A stretch of DNA of 46,981 nucleotides from an uncultured Sulfolobales archaeon (GTDB lineage Archaea; Thermoproteota; Thermoprotei_A; Sulfolobales; NBVN01), in the NCBI GenBank assembly GCA_938045815.1, contig CALIBI010000052.1:1-46981 (forward strand), written 5' to 3'. The notes below the pieces were generated by a model that saw nothing but the letters and a program-made list of their open reading frames with translations, was not told where the DNA came from and did no database searches. Below, in pieces: positions 1 through 8,626 of the stretch (its first letter is position 1; each line of letters begins with the position of its first letter). The position numbers and the translations under genes were made by a program.

Positions 1-557
1 TTACGTATACATAAGAAACCCTTATTTAGTCTTATACTATCGTTACTACTCTCAATTATTAAGTAGTTTTCTAGTTTCTTGCTATGTGAGTATGTTACGT
101 AAGTAGTGAAGCATTCGTTATTATCACATACTCTGAGAAACTCTCCTAAAGTAATGTTTAGTTTCCTCAGTAATGCTGGACTTACTGAAATTTTCGTATA
201 CTCATCATAACTACCTCCAGTCACTCTTAGGCTGAGGTTCGTGAGATTCTTTAATCTCATCACGTCATCTACCACGATAACTTGTGCTCTTAATGAAGTC
301 TCTCGTGAGACTATCGTGATTAAGCCGTACCATGCTTGTAAGCAATGATTTAATGAGTTCGTGTTCTCGCTAATAATTATGGCGGTGTCGCCAGCGTGCT
401 CCAGTAACCTTCCTGAGTAAGCCTCAATAGAATTGATAGAGAGAGAAAATGAGAGGAAAATAAGTGTGGGTGGTAGCACAGCTAGTAAAATAATTACGGC
501 TAGCTTTCTCCTAAGAAGAGAAAGCAACAAGACCGTGAGTCCGTGACTCAGCTTCAT
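1..557 (-). CDS. Permease-like membrane protein, N-terminal part, cut by window start
   Basis: The minus-strand frame is open from an ATG at 557 down to base 1, about 185 codons, with no stop, so the gene continues beyond the window. The product begins with a short basic stretch (LLRRKLAV) and one hydrophobic segment at about residues 19-41, followed by an extracytoplasmic-looking, Asn/Ser-rich domain. One N-terminal membrane helix followed by a large outer domain is the layout of FtsX/MacB-type ABC transporter permeases, but no diagnostic motif is visible. A GGATG motif lies just before the ATG. It could also be an unrelated anchored surface protein. Confidence 0.5.
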   Translation of the reverse strand, partial: MKLSHGLTVLLLSLLRRKLAVIILLAVLPPTLIFLSFSLSINSIEAYSGRLLEHAGDTAIIISENTNSLNHCLQAWYGLITIVSRETSLRAQVIVVDDVMRLKNLTNLSLRVTGGSYDEYTKISVSPALLRKLNITLGEFLRVCDNNECFTTYVTYSHSKKLENYLIIESSNDSIRLNKGFLCIR

Positions 558-927
558 GTCATCATCCTTACACGACACCTTCGTATTTCCTACAGGTTAT
601 CTCCCGACTCACAGCAACCACTAGAGTTAGTGACTTCACGAAAACCTCACCGTTTATTGAGTTCATTAAATAAGACCCACCCCCATCCACTCTTGAATCA
701 AGCCATACGTGTTCAGGAACCCCCACGAAAGTTCTCACACACAGTTACGATTAATGACTGTATAGAACTTAGTAGGTTGTGCGGAATCAAGAACGTATGA
801 ATTCTTGACGAGAGCATCCTGCATCATCCAGATTTATTACTGAATCAGTATTATTATTTTCTGAAATGCAAGACAACGTATAAAGACTTAATAACAATCG
901 TTCCAGTAAGAAAGTAAAAAAGCACGA
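558..927. other. Intergenic, no convincing gene
   Basis: No recognised gene is seen in these 370 bases. An open frame on the plus strand at 543-800 has a composition unlike a protein and no ribosome binding site. A minus-strand frame of about 56 codons (568-738, GTG start) reads somewhat protein-like but also lacks a ribosome binding site, and I do not call it. The region supplies the 5' side of the minus-strand permease-like gene. Confidence 0.5.
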
Positions 928-1230
928 TTAAGACTTCTCTTCAGATCCTTCCGTGCTAGCTATCTTCTTCTCAGTAACCTCGCTCTCCAGCTTCTTTAGC
1001 TCTGCTTCTATCTCCTTCTCTATCTCTTCTATGGGTTTAGGGGGAGGTGTCGTGGCTAACGTATAGCCGATCCACGCTAAAATACCGAAAACACCTGCCA
1101 CAGCTATAAAGCCTGTGAGCTGTAATACTAGTAACGCGTACTCAGTTAAGAAAACTAGCCACCCATAAACAACTATCACGACCGCAGAAACTATGAGAAG
1201 CAAATACCCTACTACCTGATCCCTACTCAA
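928..1230 (-). CDS. Small two-helix membrane protein conserved in crenarchaea
   Basis: This 100-residue protein starts at TTG, with an AGGGAAG Shine-Dalgarno-like motif and a TTTATATT TATA box about 40 bases upstream. Two hydrophobic helices lie at roughly residues 7-29 and 34-58. They are followed by a GYTLATTPPPKPIEEIEKE segment and a charged, coiled-coil-like tail rich in Glu and Lys. From memory this layout, including the TTPPPKPIEEIE motif, is conserved in Thermoprotei proteins often labelled hypothetical or, without good reason, transcriptional regulator. The tail would be cytoplasmic. The function is unknown. It appears monocistronic. Confidence 0.7.
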   Translation of the reverse strand: MSRDQVVGYLLLIVSAVVIVVYGWLVFLTEYALLVLQLTGFIAVAGVFGILAWIGYTLATTPPPKPIEEIEKEIEAELKKLESEVTEKKIASTEGSEEKS

Positions 1231-1740
1231 TTGACTTCCCTAAACATAATATGAGGGAGCAACAATATAAAGCTAAGCACTTTATGTTTCTCAATCAGTA
1301 CATGTTAAGAGAAACAAGATAACGCGTCATAACACCAACACCGTATAGGAGCGAAGGAATTTACAAAATCACATAACCTGACTTGCTGGACGGTTTCAGT
1401 GAAGTACGCTTTCATCACATACTCAGATCCCGGATTCCTCATCCTCAACCAGCGTGTTAGGCTTGATCCTCAATAAGATTTACGTATAAGGTTTATTAAG
1501 TTATGTTTTTCGTGATAAGTTTTAATAGTCTTAGGTCATGCAATACTAAAATTCTATTTCGAGTTTCGGTGGAGTGAAATAATTAATGAGGATTTTCTCG
1601 GTTAGTTTAATTTTTTCTATTTTTTCATTAGGTGTGATGAATTTCTTTTGTTGTTCTCCTCATAATAAACTCGAACAAATACTTTTTCTTCAGAAGCTCG
1701 CGTGAATAAGTTTTTAAGCTCTTAGTAATAACTTCAAGCG
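1231..1740. other. Intergenic region holding a C/D sRNA and the dpp-type promoter
   Basis: This stretch holds the C/D-box sRNA described separately (1392-1450, minus) and, at its right end, a T-rich TATA element (AGTTTTTAA, 1709-1718) about 25-30 bases before the GTG of the ABC importer. That spacing predicts a leaderless or nearly leaderless transcript. I see nothing else in the remaining AT-rich sequence. Confidence 0.6.
1392..1450 (-). ncRNA. C/D-box methylation guide sRNA candidate 1
   Basis: Read on the minus strand the order is: C-like box AGGATGA (1445-1439, one mismatch to RTGATGA), a 12-nt guide (1438-1427), D' box CTGA (1426-1423), a 4-nt spacer, a perfect C' box GTGATGA (1418-1412), a second 12-nt guide (1411-1400), and D box CTGA (1399-1396). 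Flanking GGTT and AACC can close a short terminal stem. Two 12-nt guides with correctly spaced boxes match the archaeal C/D sRNA design that directs 2'-O-methylation of rRNA or tRNA. No rRNA lies in the window, so targets are unknown. The degenerate C box is the weak point. Confidence 0.75.
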
Positions 1741-3378
1741 GTGATAGTGGGAGTGCGTAGGAGTGTTTTCTTGGGTGTTTCTATCTCCTTAGTTGTGCTT
1801 ATAGTTGTTGGTTTTATTGCTTACCAATACGTTTGGGGCCCACCCACAATTAAGCAGAGAGTAGTTGTTTACGCTTACAACGATAGGATTACAGGTATAG
1901 ACCCAAGTATTGAGGATGATACGGGTCTCGTTATCATAGGCTTGGTTTACGAGCAACTATTACGCTACAACCCTATTACTGGGGAGTTAGAGCCTGTGTT
2001 AGCTGTCGCGTGGAATAGTAGTAAGAACGGTACGGAGTGGGTTTTCCGTCTCAGGGAGGGTGTGGTATTTCATGATGGCACACCACTCAACGCTACAGCA
2101 GTCAAGCTAAGTATTGAGAGAGCTAGGGACGTGTACGTGGAGACTGGTAGAGGTGCTGGCTACATATGGGAAGCCTTAGAAGATATAGAGGTGCTGGATG
2201 AGTATACAGTCAAGATAGTGCTCAAATACCCGCAAAGACTAGATCTTTTGGTAGCGGCTACCTACGCAGCGTACATCTTCTCGCCTAAAGCTCTCTCATC
2301 TAGTGGTGCGTCGTCATATCTAGACAGGAAGCTTGAGGAATGGTTTAATAGAGGTAATGATGCTGGCACCGGACCCTACACTATAGAGTACTACAAACCA
2401 GACTCGGAAGTAAGGCTCAAGAAATTTGATAGGTGGTGGGGCTGGTCCCTAATAAACAACACTCAAGCACCAGACTACGTCATCATAAAGATATTGCCGG
2501 ACCCTCAATCACAGTACAACGGCTTAATTTCTGGTGAGATAGACATAGCTTCCAGCGTACCGAGAGACTACGTCAGCATACTACTTAGCAGGGGCTTTAA
2601 GGCGTATAACCTTACAACATACCATAACTACCTAATGTTCTTTAACACGAGGAGATACCCAACAAACATAACTGAGTTTAGGAAAGCAATAGCGTGCGCG
2701 CTCGACTTAGACGAGGCTGTGAGGCTAGCTATGAAGGGGTTTGCTCTGAAGGGGAGCGGTATAGTACCGCACGGATTCCCAGGATTTACTGATGGATTAT
2801 ACCACCAGTGCGGGTTGAGTGAGGCTTTACAGTATCTTAGTGAGTCAGGTGTTCAAACACCAGTAAGGATAGAGATCCTGTATCAGGTAGACTACGAGGA
2901 AACAAGAATTTTTGCTGAGGTTCTACAGTCTAGGCTGAGAGACCTTAACATTGAGTTGATTCTTAACCCGCAACCGTGGTCGCAACTTAAGGAGATAGCT
3001 AAGGGTGTGTGGGAGAACCCTGAGAACACTCCGCATCTAATAGTAGCTGATTGGTGGCCTACGATGCCCTCACCATACGATTTCCTATACGTGATGTTTC
3101 ACAGTGACTCGAAGGAATGGAATTTCGCGGGCTACGATAACGACGAGTTTGAGGACTTGCTAGATCGAGCGTGGGAGCTGGAAGGGATCAACTATTCTGA
3201 AGCGTTGAGTCTCTACAGGAGAGCGCAGGAAATAATCTTCAATGATGTGGCAGGGATTAATTTATGGGATGAGGTAAGACCGTTCATGTATAGTGCTAGA
3301 GTTGAGTTACCTCCTAAGTGCATGAACCCCCTATACATGTACGTGATATACTTCCAGTATGTGAGTGTGAGAATATAG
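1741..3378 (+). CDS. ABC transporter substrate-binding protein, peptide/opine family 5
   Basis: This 545-residue protein belongs to the solute-binding family 5 (DppA/OppA type). An N-terminal membrane anchor at about residues 7-30 is followed by the typical start of the binding domain. Characteristic text includes WVFRLREGVVFHDGTPLNA near residue 100 and GTGPYTI near residue 210. The long extracytoplasmic domain captures oligopeptides or, in archaea, often oligosaccharides. It is the first gene of a tightly packed operon with two permeases and two ATPases. The GTG start agrees with a TATA box about 25 bases upstream. In-frame GTGs 6 and 12 bases later are alternative starts. Confidence 0.92.
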   Translation: MIVGVRRSVFLGVSISLVVLIVVGFIAYQYVWGPPTIKQRVVVYAYNDRITGIDPSIEDDTGLVIIGLVYEQLLRYNPITGELEPVLAVAWNSSKNGTEWVFRLREGVVFHDGTPLNATAVKLSIERARDVYVETGRGAGYIWEALEDIEVLDEYTVKIVLKYPQRLDLLVAATYAAYIFSPKALSSSGASSYLDRKLEEWFNRGNDAGTGPYTIEYYKPDSEVRLKKFDRWWGWSLINNTQAPDYVIIKILPDPQSQYNGLISGEIDIASSVPRDYVSILLSRGFKAYNLTTYHNYLMFFNTRRYPTNITEFRKAIACALDLDEAVRLAMKGFALKGSGIVPHGFPGFTDGLYHQCGLSEALQYLSESGVQTPVRIEILYQVDYEETRIFAEVLQSRLRDLNIELILNPQPWSQLKEIAKGVWENPENTPHLIVADWWPTMPSPYDFLYVMFHSDSKEWNFAGYDNDEFEDLLDRAWELEGINYSEALSLYRRAQEIIFNDVAGINLWDEVRPFMYSARVELPPKCMNPLYMYVIYFQYVSVRI

Positions 3379-3379
3379 G

Positions 3380-4408
3380 TTGCCTCTAAGCCTAAACTAC
3401 CTAGTAAAGAGGTTTATCTGGATCTTCCTGGTAGTCGTAGGTGTAGTGATTTTCTCCTACGTAGCAATAATCGCGTCCCCAGGAGACCCAGCAGTTAAGT
3501 GGGCTGGTAACCCTAGAGGACCTAATGCCTCACTAGCTATAGAACTAGCTCGTAGAGAGTTAGGGTTAGATAAACCACTACATATTCAGGTGTTAAAGTT
3601 TGTGAGTGATGTCTTCACGGGCAACATAGGGCTGAGTATAGCTTACAAGATCCCTGTTTTCGAGGTCATACTGAGGCGTTTAGTAGCTACGCTGGAACTC
3701 CTCTTCGTAACCTACTTAATAGCTATACCTCTAGGTGTTTTCCTAGGTATTGAGTCAGCACTTCATAGAGGTGGTAAGCTAGACACCCTACTACAGTCTC
3801 TGGGTACCGTGTTAGCTAACACACCAACCTTCTGGGTTGGTGCTTGGTTATTCCTGTCTCTGATACTTCTGGGTGCGTACCCTTACGGTAGAGTAGACCC
3901 GAAACTAGCCACAGCAACAGGTTTCCACCCCATAACAGGTTTCTACTTAATTGATAGCTTAATCGAAGGCAACATACTAGTCTTCGCGAACGTCTTAAGT
4001 AAGATCGTACCACCAGCTATAGCCATAGCTATCTATCCGGTAGGTGTTTTAGTCAGGCTTACGAGAGCCTTAGTGTCTGATACCCTGCTTGAAGACTACA
4101 TAAGAGCTTCTGTAGCTTGGGGTGTTAGGAGATCCGTAATCATATGGAGATACACACTCAAAGCTATAACACCAGGCTTAGTACAGGTTATTGGTTTAGC
4201 TTTCGCGTACAGCTTAGTAGACGCTATGGCGGTCGAGTACGTGGTTTTCGGGAGGGAAGGGTTGGGTAGCTTACTAGTAGACTCACTAAACTATAGCGAC
4301 TTCAGGATAGCTATAGGTTTAGTTATCGTGGTTGCTGTGTTCTACCTACTAGTTAATACCTTAACAGACATCATACAAGCGTTAATAGACCCTAAGGTGA
4401 GGTTGTAG
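3380..4408 (+). CDS. dppB: ABC transporter permease, DppB type
   Basis: This 342-residue permease starts at TTG one base after the stop of the binding-protein gene. It has an N-terminal helix, the extracytoplasmic SPGDPA segment typical of DppB/OppB permeases and about six membrane helices. The cytoplasmic coupling loop is near residues 220-255 (LVRLTRALVSDTLLEDYIRA), with the ATPase-contacting EAA-like signature following it. It forms the translocation channel together with the next gene. The family transports di- and oligopeptides, and in hyperthermophiles also sugars, so the substrate is undecided. Confidence 0.92.
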   Translation: MPLSLNYLVKRFIWIFLVVVGVVIFSYVAIIASPGDPAVKWAGNPRGPNASLAIELARRELGLDKPLHIQVLKFVSDVFTGNIGLSIAYKIPVFEVILRRLVATLELLFVTYLIAIPLGVFLGIESALHRGGKLDTLLQSLGTVLANTPTFWVGAWLFLSLILLGAYPYGRVDPKLATATGFHPITGFYLIDSLIEGNILVFANVLSKIVPPAIAIAIYPVGVLVRLTRALVSDTLLEDYIRASVAWGVRRSVIIWRYTLKAITPGLVQVIGLAFAYSLVDAMAVEYVVFGREGLGSLLVDSLNYSDFRIAIGLVIVVAVFYLLVNTLTDIIQALIDPKVRL

Positions 4409-4410
4409 AG

Positions 4411-5343
4411 TTGGACGCAGTACTCAGCAACTTTATGAAGTTGCTTAAATCTTCTGGCTTGAAGCTCTACCAAGACTTAACAAAGAGTACTGAGAAATAC
4501 ATCAGGAGGACTAGGTTCAAGGTAGGTCTCACGATAACTTTGATTGTGTTTGTTTTAGCTTTGATAGGTCCTTGGGTAGTGCCTTACCCTGATGAAGGTG
4601 CTGGGTACGTCCCGCCTGAGGCTTCCCTGCGAGAGAAGAAACCCCCGAGTCTCACGTTCTTCTTCGGTACAGACACGAGAGGTCGAGACTTATTCTCGAG
4701 AGTTATTATGGGTGTTAGGTCAGCTGTCATTCAGATAATTACGGTGATTATGCTAAGCCTGGCAATAGGTCTTGTTGCAGGTATTTTAGCAGCCTACTTT
4801 AAGGGTGTTGTTGAGGTCGTTCTTAACTACCTGATCGAGCTATTCATCAGTATTCCTGCAGTTATAATAGCTCTAGTCTTGAGGTTAGCGTTAGGTCCTG
4901 GATTACTTACCGTGATAACTAGCTTAGTAGTTACTTGGTGGTCTTGGTACGCGCGAGTTACTTACGTCTACGCTAGGAGCGTCATGGAGATGGATTACGT
5001 TACTTTAGCTAGACTCAGCGGCTTAAACCCGTTAAAGATCATGAGTAGGCATGTTATGAGGAACGTCTTAACACCTGTTTTAGTTCAAGCAGTAACTGAT
5101 ATGGGTAGTGTACTCCTAGAAGCAAGCACTATAAACTTCCTTGGTCTAGGCTTGCCGCTAAACTCTCCTGAGTGGGGAGTGATAATGTATGAGGGCTTAA
5201 GCGTTCTTGAGATAGCTCCGTGGGTGAGTGCTTTCCCAGGTATCTTCCTCCTCATAACAGCACTAGGCTTTAGCTTGGTTGGCGACACACTTCGTGAGGA
5301 GATGGACCCGAGACTGAGGAGGAGGTGGAGATTGTGGTTCTAG
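4411..5343 (+). CDS. dppC: ABC transporter permease, DppC type
   Basis: This 310-residue permease starts at TTG two bases after the preceding stop. The FFGTDTRGRDLFSRVI segment near residues 85-100 is the DppC/OppC hallmark. It is followed by about five membrane helices and the coupling-loop sequence DYVTLARLSGLNPLKIMSRHV. It pairs with the upstream DppB-type permease. Its 3' end overlaps the next ATPase gene by 19 bases, which supports a single transcript. Confidence 0.92.
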   Translation: MDAVLSNFMKLLKSSGLKLYQDLTKSTEKYIRRTRFKVGLTITLIVFVLALIGPWVVPYPDEGAGYVPPEASLREKKPPSLTFFFGTDTRGRDLFSRVIMGVRSAVIQIITVIMLSLAIGLVAGILAAYFKGVVEVVLNYLIELFISIPAVIIALVLRLALGPGLLTVITSLVVTWWSWYARVTYVYARSVMEMDYVTLARLSGLNPLKIMSRHVMRNVLTPVLVQAVTDMGSVLLEASTINFLGLGLPLNSPEWGVIMYEGLSVLEIAPWVSAFPGIFLLITALGFSLVGDTLREEMDPRLRRRWRLWF

Positions 5344-6299
5344 CTGTTAAAGCTAGAGATCTCAGAGTAGGTTACGTGGACGAGGAAGAGAATATCCTAT
5401 GGGCAGTTAAAGGAATCTCCTTCGAAGTGAGCCAGGGTGAGGTGTTCTGCTTAGTTGGTGAGAGCGGGTGTGGTAAATCAACCATAGGCAACACCATAAC
5501 AGGGATACTACCCCCCTACGCAGTAACTGAGGGAGAGCTACACATTTTCGATAAGCTAGTAATCAAAGGAAATCAGAGAAACTACTCAGGGATTAGAGGA
5601 AGAGTTGTTTCCTACGTACCGCAAAACCCTGGCACCAGCTTAAACCCCTACCAAACGATCGGGACGCAGCTCTACTACGTGCTGAATAGTGTGTATGGGT
5701 GGGATAAGAAGAAATCTCTCGACGTAGCTAAGAAGTACTTGTCTCTTGTTGAGTTAGACCCGGAAGACACTATTGATCGCTACCCACACGAGCTTAGTGG
5801 TGGGATGCAGCAAAGAGCAGCCATAGCTATAGCGCTCTCAACAGGTGCTAAAATCATCGTGGCTGACGAACCTACCTCAGCTCTGGACGCTCACTTAAGA
5901 CTACAACTAATTAAACTCTTGATGAAACTCAAGGAGTCTGAGTCCCTAACCCTAGTCATGATAACACACGACCTCGTGGCTGCGGGGAAGATATGTGATA
6001 CTGTAGCGGTGGTTTACGCGGGCAAGATCCTCGAGAAGTGTTCAGGGAGTAACGTGATAGTTGAGCCGCTACACCCCTACACGCAGATGCTAGCGGACGC
6101 TGTACCACTCCTAGGGTTTAAGAGACACCTCAGATCAATACCTGGTGAACCACCAAAACCTGACGAGGAAATACCTGGTTGTGTTTTCGCGCCTAGGTGC
6201 CCACTGGTTTTCGGGAAGTGTGTTGAGCCCCCACCATACGTTAAGGCATATGGCGGGGAAGTAGCTTGCTGGAGGTACGTTAGTGGTGCCAAGCAATAA
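5325..6299 (+). CDS. dppD: ABC transporter ATPase, DppD type
   Basis: This 324-residue ATPase has Walker A GESGCGKST near residue 45, the LSGGMQQR signature, the Walker B/D-loop VADEPTSALDA and a switch His in the MITHDL segment. The C-terminal oligopeptide-transporter extension carries the usual Cys-containing motif (PGCVFAPRCPL, then CVEPPPYV and CWR), which in some homologs ligates an iron-sulfur cluster. The annotated GTG overlaps dppC by 19 bases. A second in-frame GTG nine bases later, behind a GGAGGAGG ribosome site, is an equally good start. Confidence 0.93.
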   Translation: MEIVVLAVKARDLRVGYVDEEENILWAVKGISFEVSQGEVFCLVGESGCGKSTIGNTITGILPPYAVTEGELHIFDKLVIKGNQRNYSGIRGRVVSYVPQNPGTSLNPYQTIGTQLYYVLNSVYGWDKKKSLDVAKKYLSLVELDPEDTIDRYPHELSGGMQQRAAIAIALSTGAKIIVADEPTSALDAHLRLQLIKLLMKLKESESLTLVMITHDLVAAGKICDTVAVVYAGKILEKCSGSNVIVEPLHPYTQMLADAVPLLGFKRHLRSIPGEPPKPDEEIPGCVFAPRCPLVFGKCVEPPPYVKAYGGEVACWRYVSGAKQ

Positions 6300-7083
6300 C
6301 TTGATAGTCTCACTTAAGGACGTCGTCGCGGGCTACACAACTACAGGTAAGGGGTGGAGATCCTTATTTAAGCACGTTAACGTGGTGCTGAAAAACATAA
6401 ACCTGAGGGTGTATGATGGGGAGAGGATAGCCATAATAGGTGAGAGCGGTTCAGGAAAAACCACACTACTTAAGGTGATTCTAGGACTACTTAAGCCCGT
6501 GAGTGGGAGGGTTGAGGTCCTAGGTAAGGAGATATACAGGTTCTCATGGAGTGAGCGCGTGAACATACTTAAGCAGATAGGTTACGTGCCTCAAGACCCG
6601 TACAAAGCTCTAAACCCTAAACTACGTGTTAAGACCATAATAAGCGAGCCTCTAGAATCCACGAACACGGAGCCTGAAGAAATTGAAGGAAGAGTTCGGG
6701 AAGTTATTAGGATGGTTCAATTAAGTGATAAGATCCTGGATAAGTACCCTGGCGAGCTTAGTGGCGGGATGATGCAGAGAGTACTGATAGCACGCTCCAT
6801 AATACACGACCCAGAAATCCTAATACTTGATGAGCCTACGTCAGCGCTTGACGTCTCTATTCAAGCGCAGATCATAGAATTAATTAACAACATACACAAG
6901 AAGCTAGAACTAGCTATCCTCACAGTAACGCACGACTTAGGTGTTGCTCAATACTTGAGTAATCGTGCAGTGATACTGTATAGGGGGAACATAGTTGAGG
7001 AGGGCTACATAGATGAGATAATCACGAAACCTAAGCACGAGTACACGAACCTGCTAATAGCTAGCTATAAAGCAAGTATTTAA
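6283..7083 (+). CDS. dppF: ABC transporter ATPase, DppF type
   Basis: This 266-residue ATPase has Walker A GESGSGKTT, the signature LSGGMMQRVLIAR, Walker B LILDEPTSALD and VTHDLGVAQY for the switch region. It begins inside the 3' end of the DppD gene (17-base overlap), so translation is probably coupled. It lacks the long Cys-rich DppD tail and is therefore the DppF-like partner. It would form the ATPase heterodimer of this importer and closes the five-gene operon. Confidence 0.92.
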   Translation: MVPSNNLIVSLKDVVAGYTTTGKGWRSLFKHVNVVLKNINLRVYDGERIAIIGESGSGKTTLLKVILGLLKPVSGRVEVLGKEIYRFSWSERVNILKQIGYVPQDPYKALNPKLRVKTIISEPLESTNTEPEEIEGRVREVIRMVQLSDKILDKYPGELSGGMMQRVLIARSIIHDPEILILDEPTSALDVSIQAQIIELINNIHKKLELAILTVTHDLGVAQYLSNRAVILYRGNIVEEGYIDEIITKPKHEYTNLLIASYKASI

Positions 7084-7145
7084 GTGTTGGTGGTGTGACC
7101 TAAGCATTATATTCCCTAGCTAGTGAGTAATCCTAGTGGTGCGCT

Positions 7146-7718
7146 ATGCTTACTAGAGTCAGGAACGCGGTAACGCCTCTCCTAGAACGCTTAGGTCTAC
7201 TCCTCTGGAGACTGAGAATAACCCCAAACACACTCACGTTAAGTGGTTTAGGACTGAGCTTCCTAGCGCCAGTCTTCGCTTTCTTCGGGATTGCTTCAGC
7301 AGTCTTAATATTAATGATTCTGAGTCTTGCTTGCGACATGCTTGACGGTGCCGTAGCTAGGGTAGCTGGTCTCACAACACCTAAAGGAGCTCTCCTAGAC
7401 TCCCTGAGTGATAGGGTTGAGGAGTTAATGTTTGTCTTGAGTTTAGGTATTATGAGGGTTGAGTGGGTCTTGCTAGTACTGTTTCTCGGTACTTCATTCC
7501 TCATAAGCTACTTAAGAGCTATAGCATCACAACACAGAATCAACCTGGAAGGCGTTGGTTTTATGGAGAGAGGTGAGAGAGGCTTACTACTAGTTTTCTC
7601 AACAACATTACTAATATTCGGTGTGAGGCACTACGCAGAGTTACTAATAATTGCTGGCACACTACTAAACACCGTAACAGTGATTCAGCGTTTCATGAAG
7701 TTAATTAACTCACTATAA
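7146..7718 (+). CDS. CDP-alcohol phosphatidyltransferase, archaeal phospholipid head-group synthase
   Basis: This 190-residue integral membrane enzyme carries the family's metal and catalytic signature: D-x2-DG-x2-AR, then G-x3-D-x3-D (DMLDGAVAR ... GALLDSLSD, about residues 64-90). The last Asp is the catalytic base. About five or six membrane helices surround it. The family joins CDP-activated lipid (in archaea CDP-archaeol) to an alcohol such as inositol phosphate or glycerol phosphate. Length and motif spacing suit an archaetidylinositol phosphate synthase-like enzyme, but the head group cannot be read from the sequence. It follows the ABC operon by 62 bases and probably has its own promoter. 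Confidence 0.85.
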   Translation: MLTRVRNAVTPLLERLGLLLWRLRITPNTLTLSGLGLSFLAPVFAFFGIASAVLILMILSLACDMLDGAVARVAGLTTPKGALLDSLSDRVEELMFVLSLGIMRVEWVLLVLFLGTSFLISYLRAIASQHRINLEGVGFMERGERGLLLVFSTTLLIFGVRHYAELLIIAGTLLNTVTVIQRFMKLINSL

Positions 7719-7800
7719 ACCTCTCCTAAGAGTTCAGCTCTAACACCTAAACTCACTAAACTATTTATTTATTGCTGTCAGTATCTATTGGTGAGTAAAG

Positions 7801-8118
7801 CTGGCTAGGATTAAGAAGCTCGTACTAGTTACGGATAAAGATCACGCACTACACAAGCATTTCAGCGGGATAGCTGAGAAGATATCTAGAGAACTCAACA
7901 TACCTCTCGAGTATAAGTGGGGTGATTACGTCTACGTATCACAGTACGGCGACTCAGACGAGCTAGGCATTACTTGGTTACCACAATTATTCGCTGAGTT
8001 AGATGACGGAACAATAATTAAGGTCTTGACACAACCTAACTTGAGTGAGGCGGGCTACCTCGACGAGGAGAGAGACTATAAAGCTTCCTTAGAAGCGTTG
8101 AAGAACTACTTAGGTTAG
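7801..8118 (+). CDS. Small conserved-looking protein with probable CTG start
   Basis: An open frame of 105 codons plus TAG runs from 7801 but has no ATG, GTG or TTG until about residue 77. The only start that gives a sensible protein is CTG at 7801 (reads M/L-A-R-I-K-K-L-V-L-V). It sits five bases behind a GGTGAG ribosome site, and an in-frame TGA lies just upstream. The protein is soluble, charged and mixed alpha/beta in appearance, with WGDYVYVSQYGD and ITWLPQLF segments. I do not recognise the family. It is followed 14 bases later by another small gene and probably forms an operon with it. A corrected upstream start would need a sequence error. Confidence 0.7.
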   Translation: MARIKKLVLVTDKDHALHKHFSGIAEKISRELNIPLEYKWGDYVYVSQYGDSDELGITWLPQLFAELDDGTIIKVLTQPNLSEAGYLDEERDYKASLEALKNYLG

Positions 8119-8132
8119 TAGGGGTATACTGC

Positions 8133-8471
8133 TTGAGCGTGAAAACAGTAATAGCTAGGATAAGTGAGGGGGAAATCAAGACACTAGACATAATAGAGTT
8201 TGGGAGTGTTGGAGAAGCTATCAAGAAGGTAGTCACAGACATACTAAAAGAATGGGATCCGGAGAAACACGACTTAATAATAACTAGGCATGAGTCAAGC
8301 GAGATAAGCGAGTCTAAGGAGTCGATACCCATCTACGTATTAAGTCCTTCAAGCGAGTGGGTAGGTGAGGAACTAATAGAGAAAGAAATAATAACGGTTT
8401 TTCCCTACGTTAACGAGGAACTAACAAACGAGATTCTGCGAGTACTCAGCGGATACAGCAAGCCAAGATAA
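8133..8471 (+). CDS. Small protein of unknown function
   Basis: This 112-residue soluble protein starts at TTG, 14 bases after the CTG-initiated gene. It has an N-terminal beta-rich part (MSVKTVIARISEGEIKTLDI), a helix around residues 28-42 and a charged middle. There are no cysteines, membrane helices or known motifs. I do not recognise it. Position suggests co-transcription with the preceding small gene. It ends 44 bases before the plus-strand C/D sRNA. Confidence 0.6.
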   Translation: MSVKTVIARISEGEIKTLDIIEFGSVGEAIKKVVTDILKEWDPEKHDLIITRHESSEISESKESIPIYVLSPSSEWVGEELIEKEIITVFPYVNEELTNEILRVLSGYSKPR

Positions 8472-8514
8472 CTAACACGAAAACACTATTTACCTCAAGT
8501 TAGTGTTTTATCTT

Positions 8515-8577
8515 GAATTAAATGATGAGTGGTGTCCTGCCTGAGTAATGATTGAAGGACCACAAGCTGATTAATTC
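8515..8577 (+). ncRNA. C/D-box methylation guide sRNA 2
   Basis: This is a textbook archaeal layout. A perfect 7-bp terminal stem (GAATTAA 8515-8521 with TTAATTC 8571-8577) encloses C box ATGATGA (8522-8528), a 12-nt guide (8529-8540) and D' box CTGA (8541-8544). These are followed by a 3-nt spacer, a C'-like box ATGATTG (8548-8554), a 12-nt guide (8555-8566) and D box CTGA (8567-8570). Only C' is imperfect, which is common. Such RNAs assemble with L7Ae, Nop5 and fibrillarin and guide 2'-O-methylation at the fifth guide base upstream of each D box. Targets are not identified here. Confidence 0.88.
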
Positions 8578-8626
8578 TGTTTTCACGTAGGTTCCTGAAC
8601 CCGTAACCACCACTACCTAGTAAGGA

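Noticed and set aside
543-800. 85-codon plus-strand frame
   Set aside because: Basic, Ser/Pro/His-rich composition, no ribosome site, and it overlaps the start of the permease-like gene on the other strand.
8580-8626. tRNA-like T-arm (GGTTC...AACC) before the PAPS-reductase-like gene
   Set aside because: No acceptor stem, anticodon arm or D arm can be built around it.
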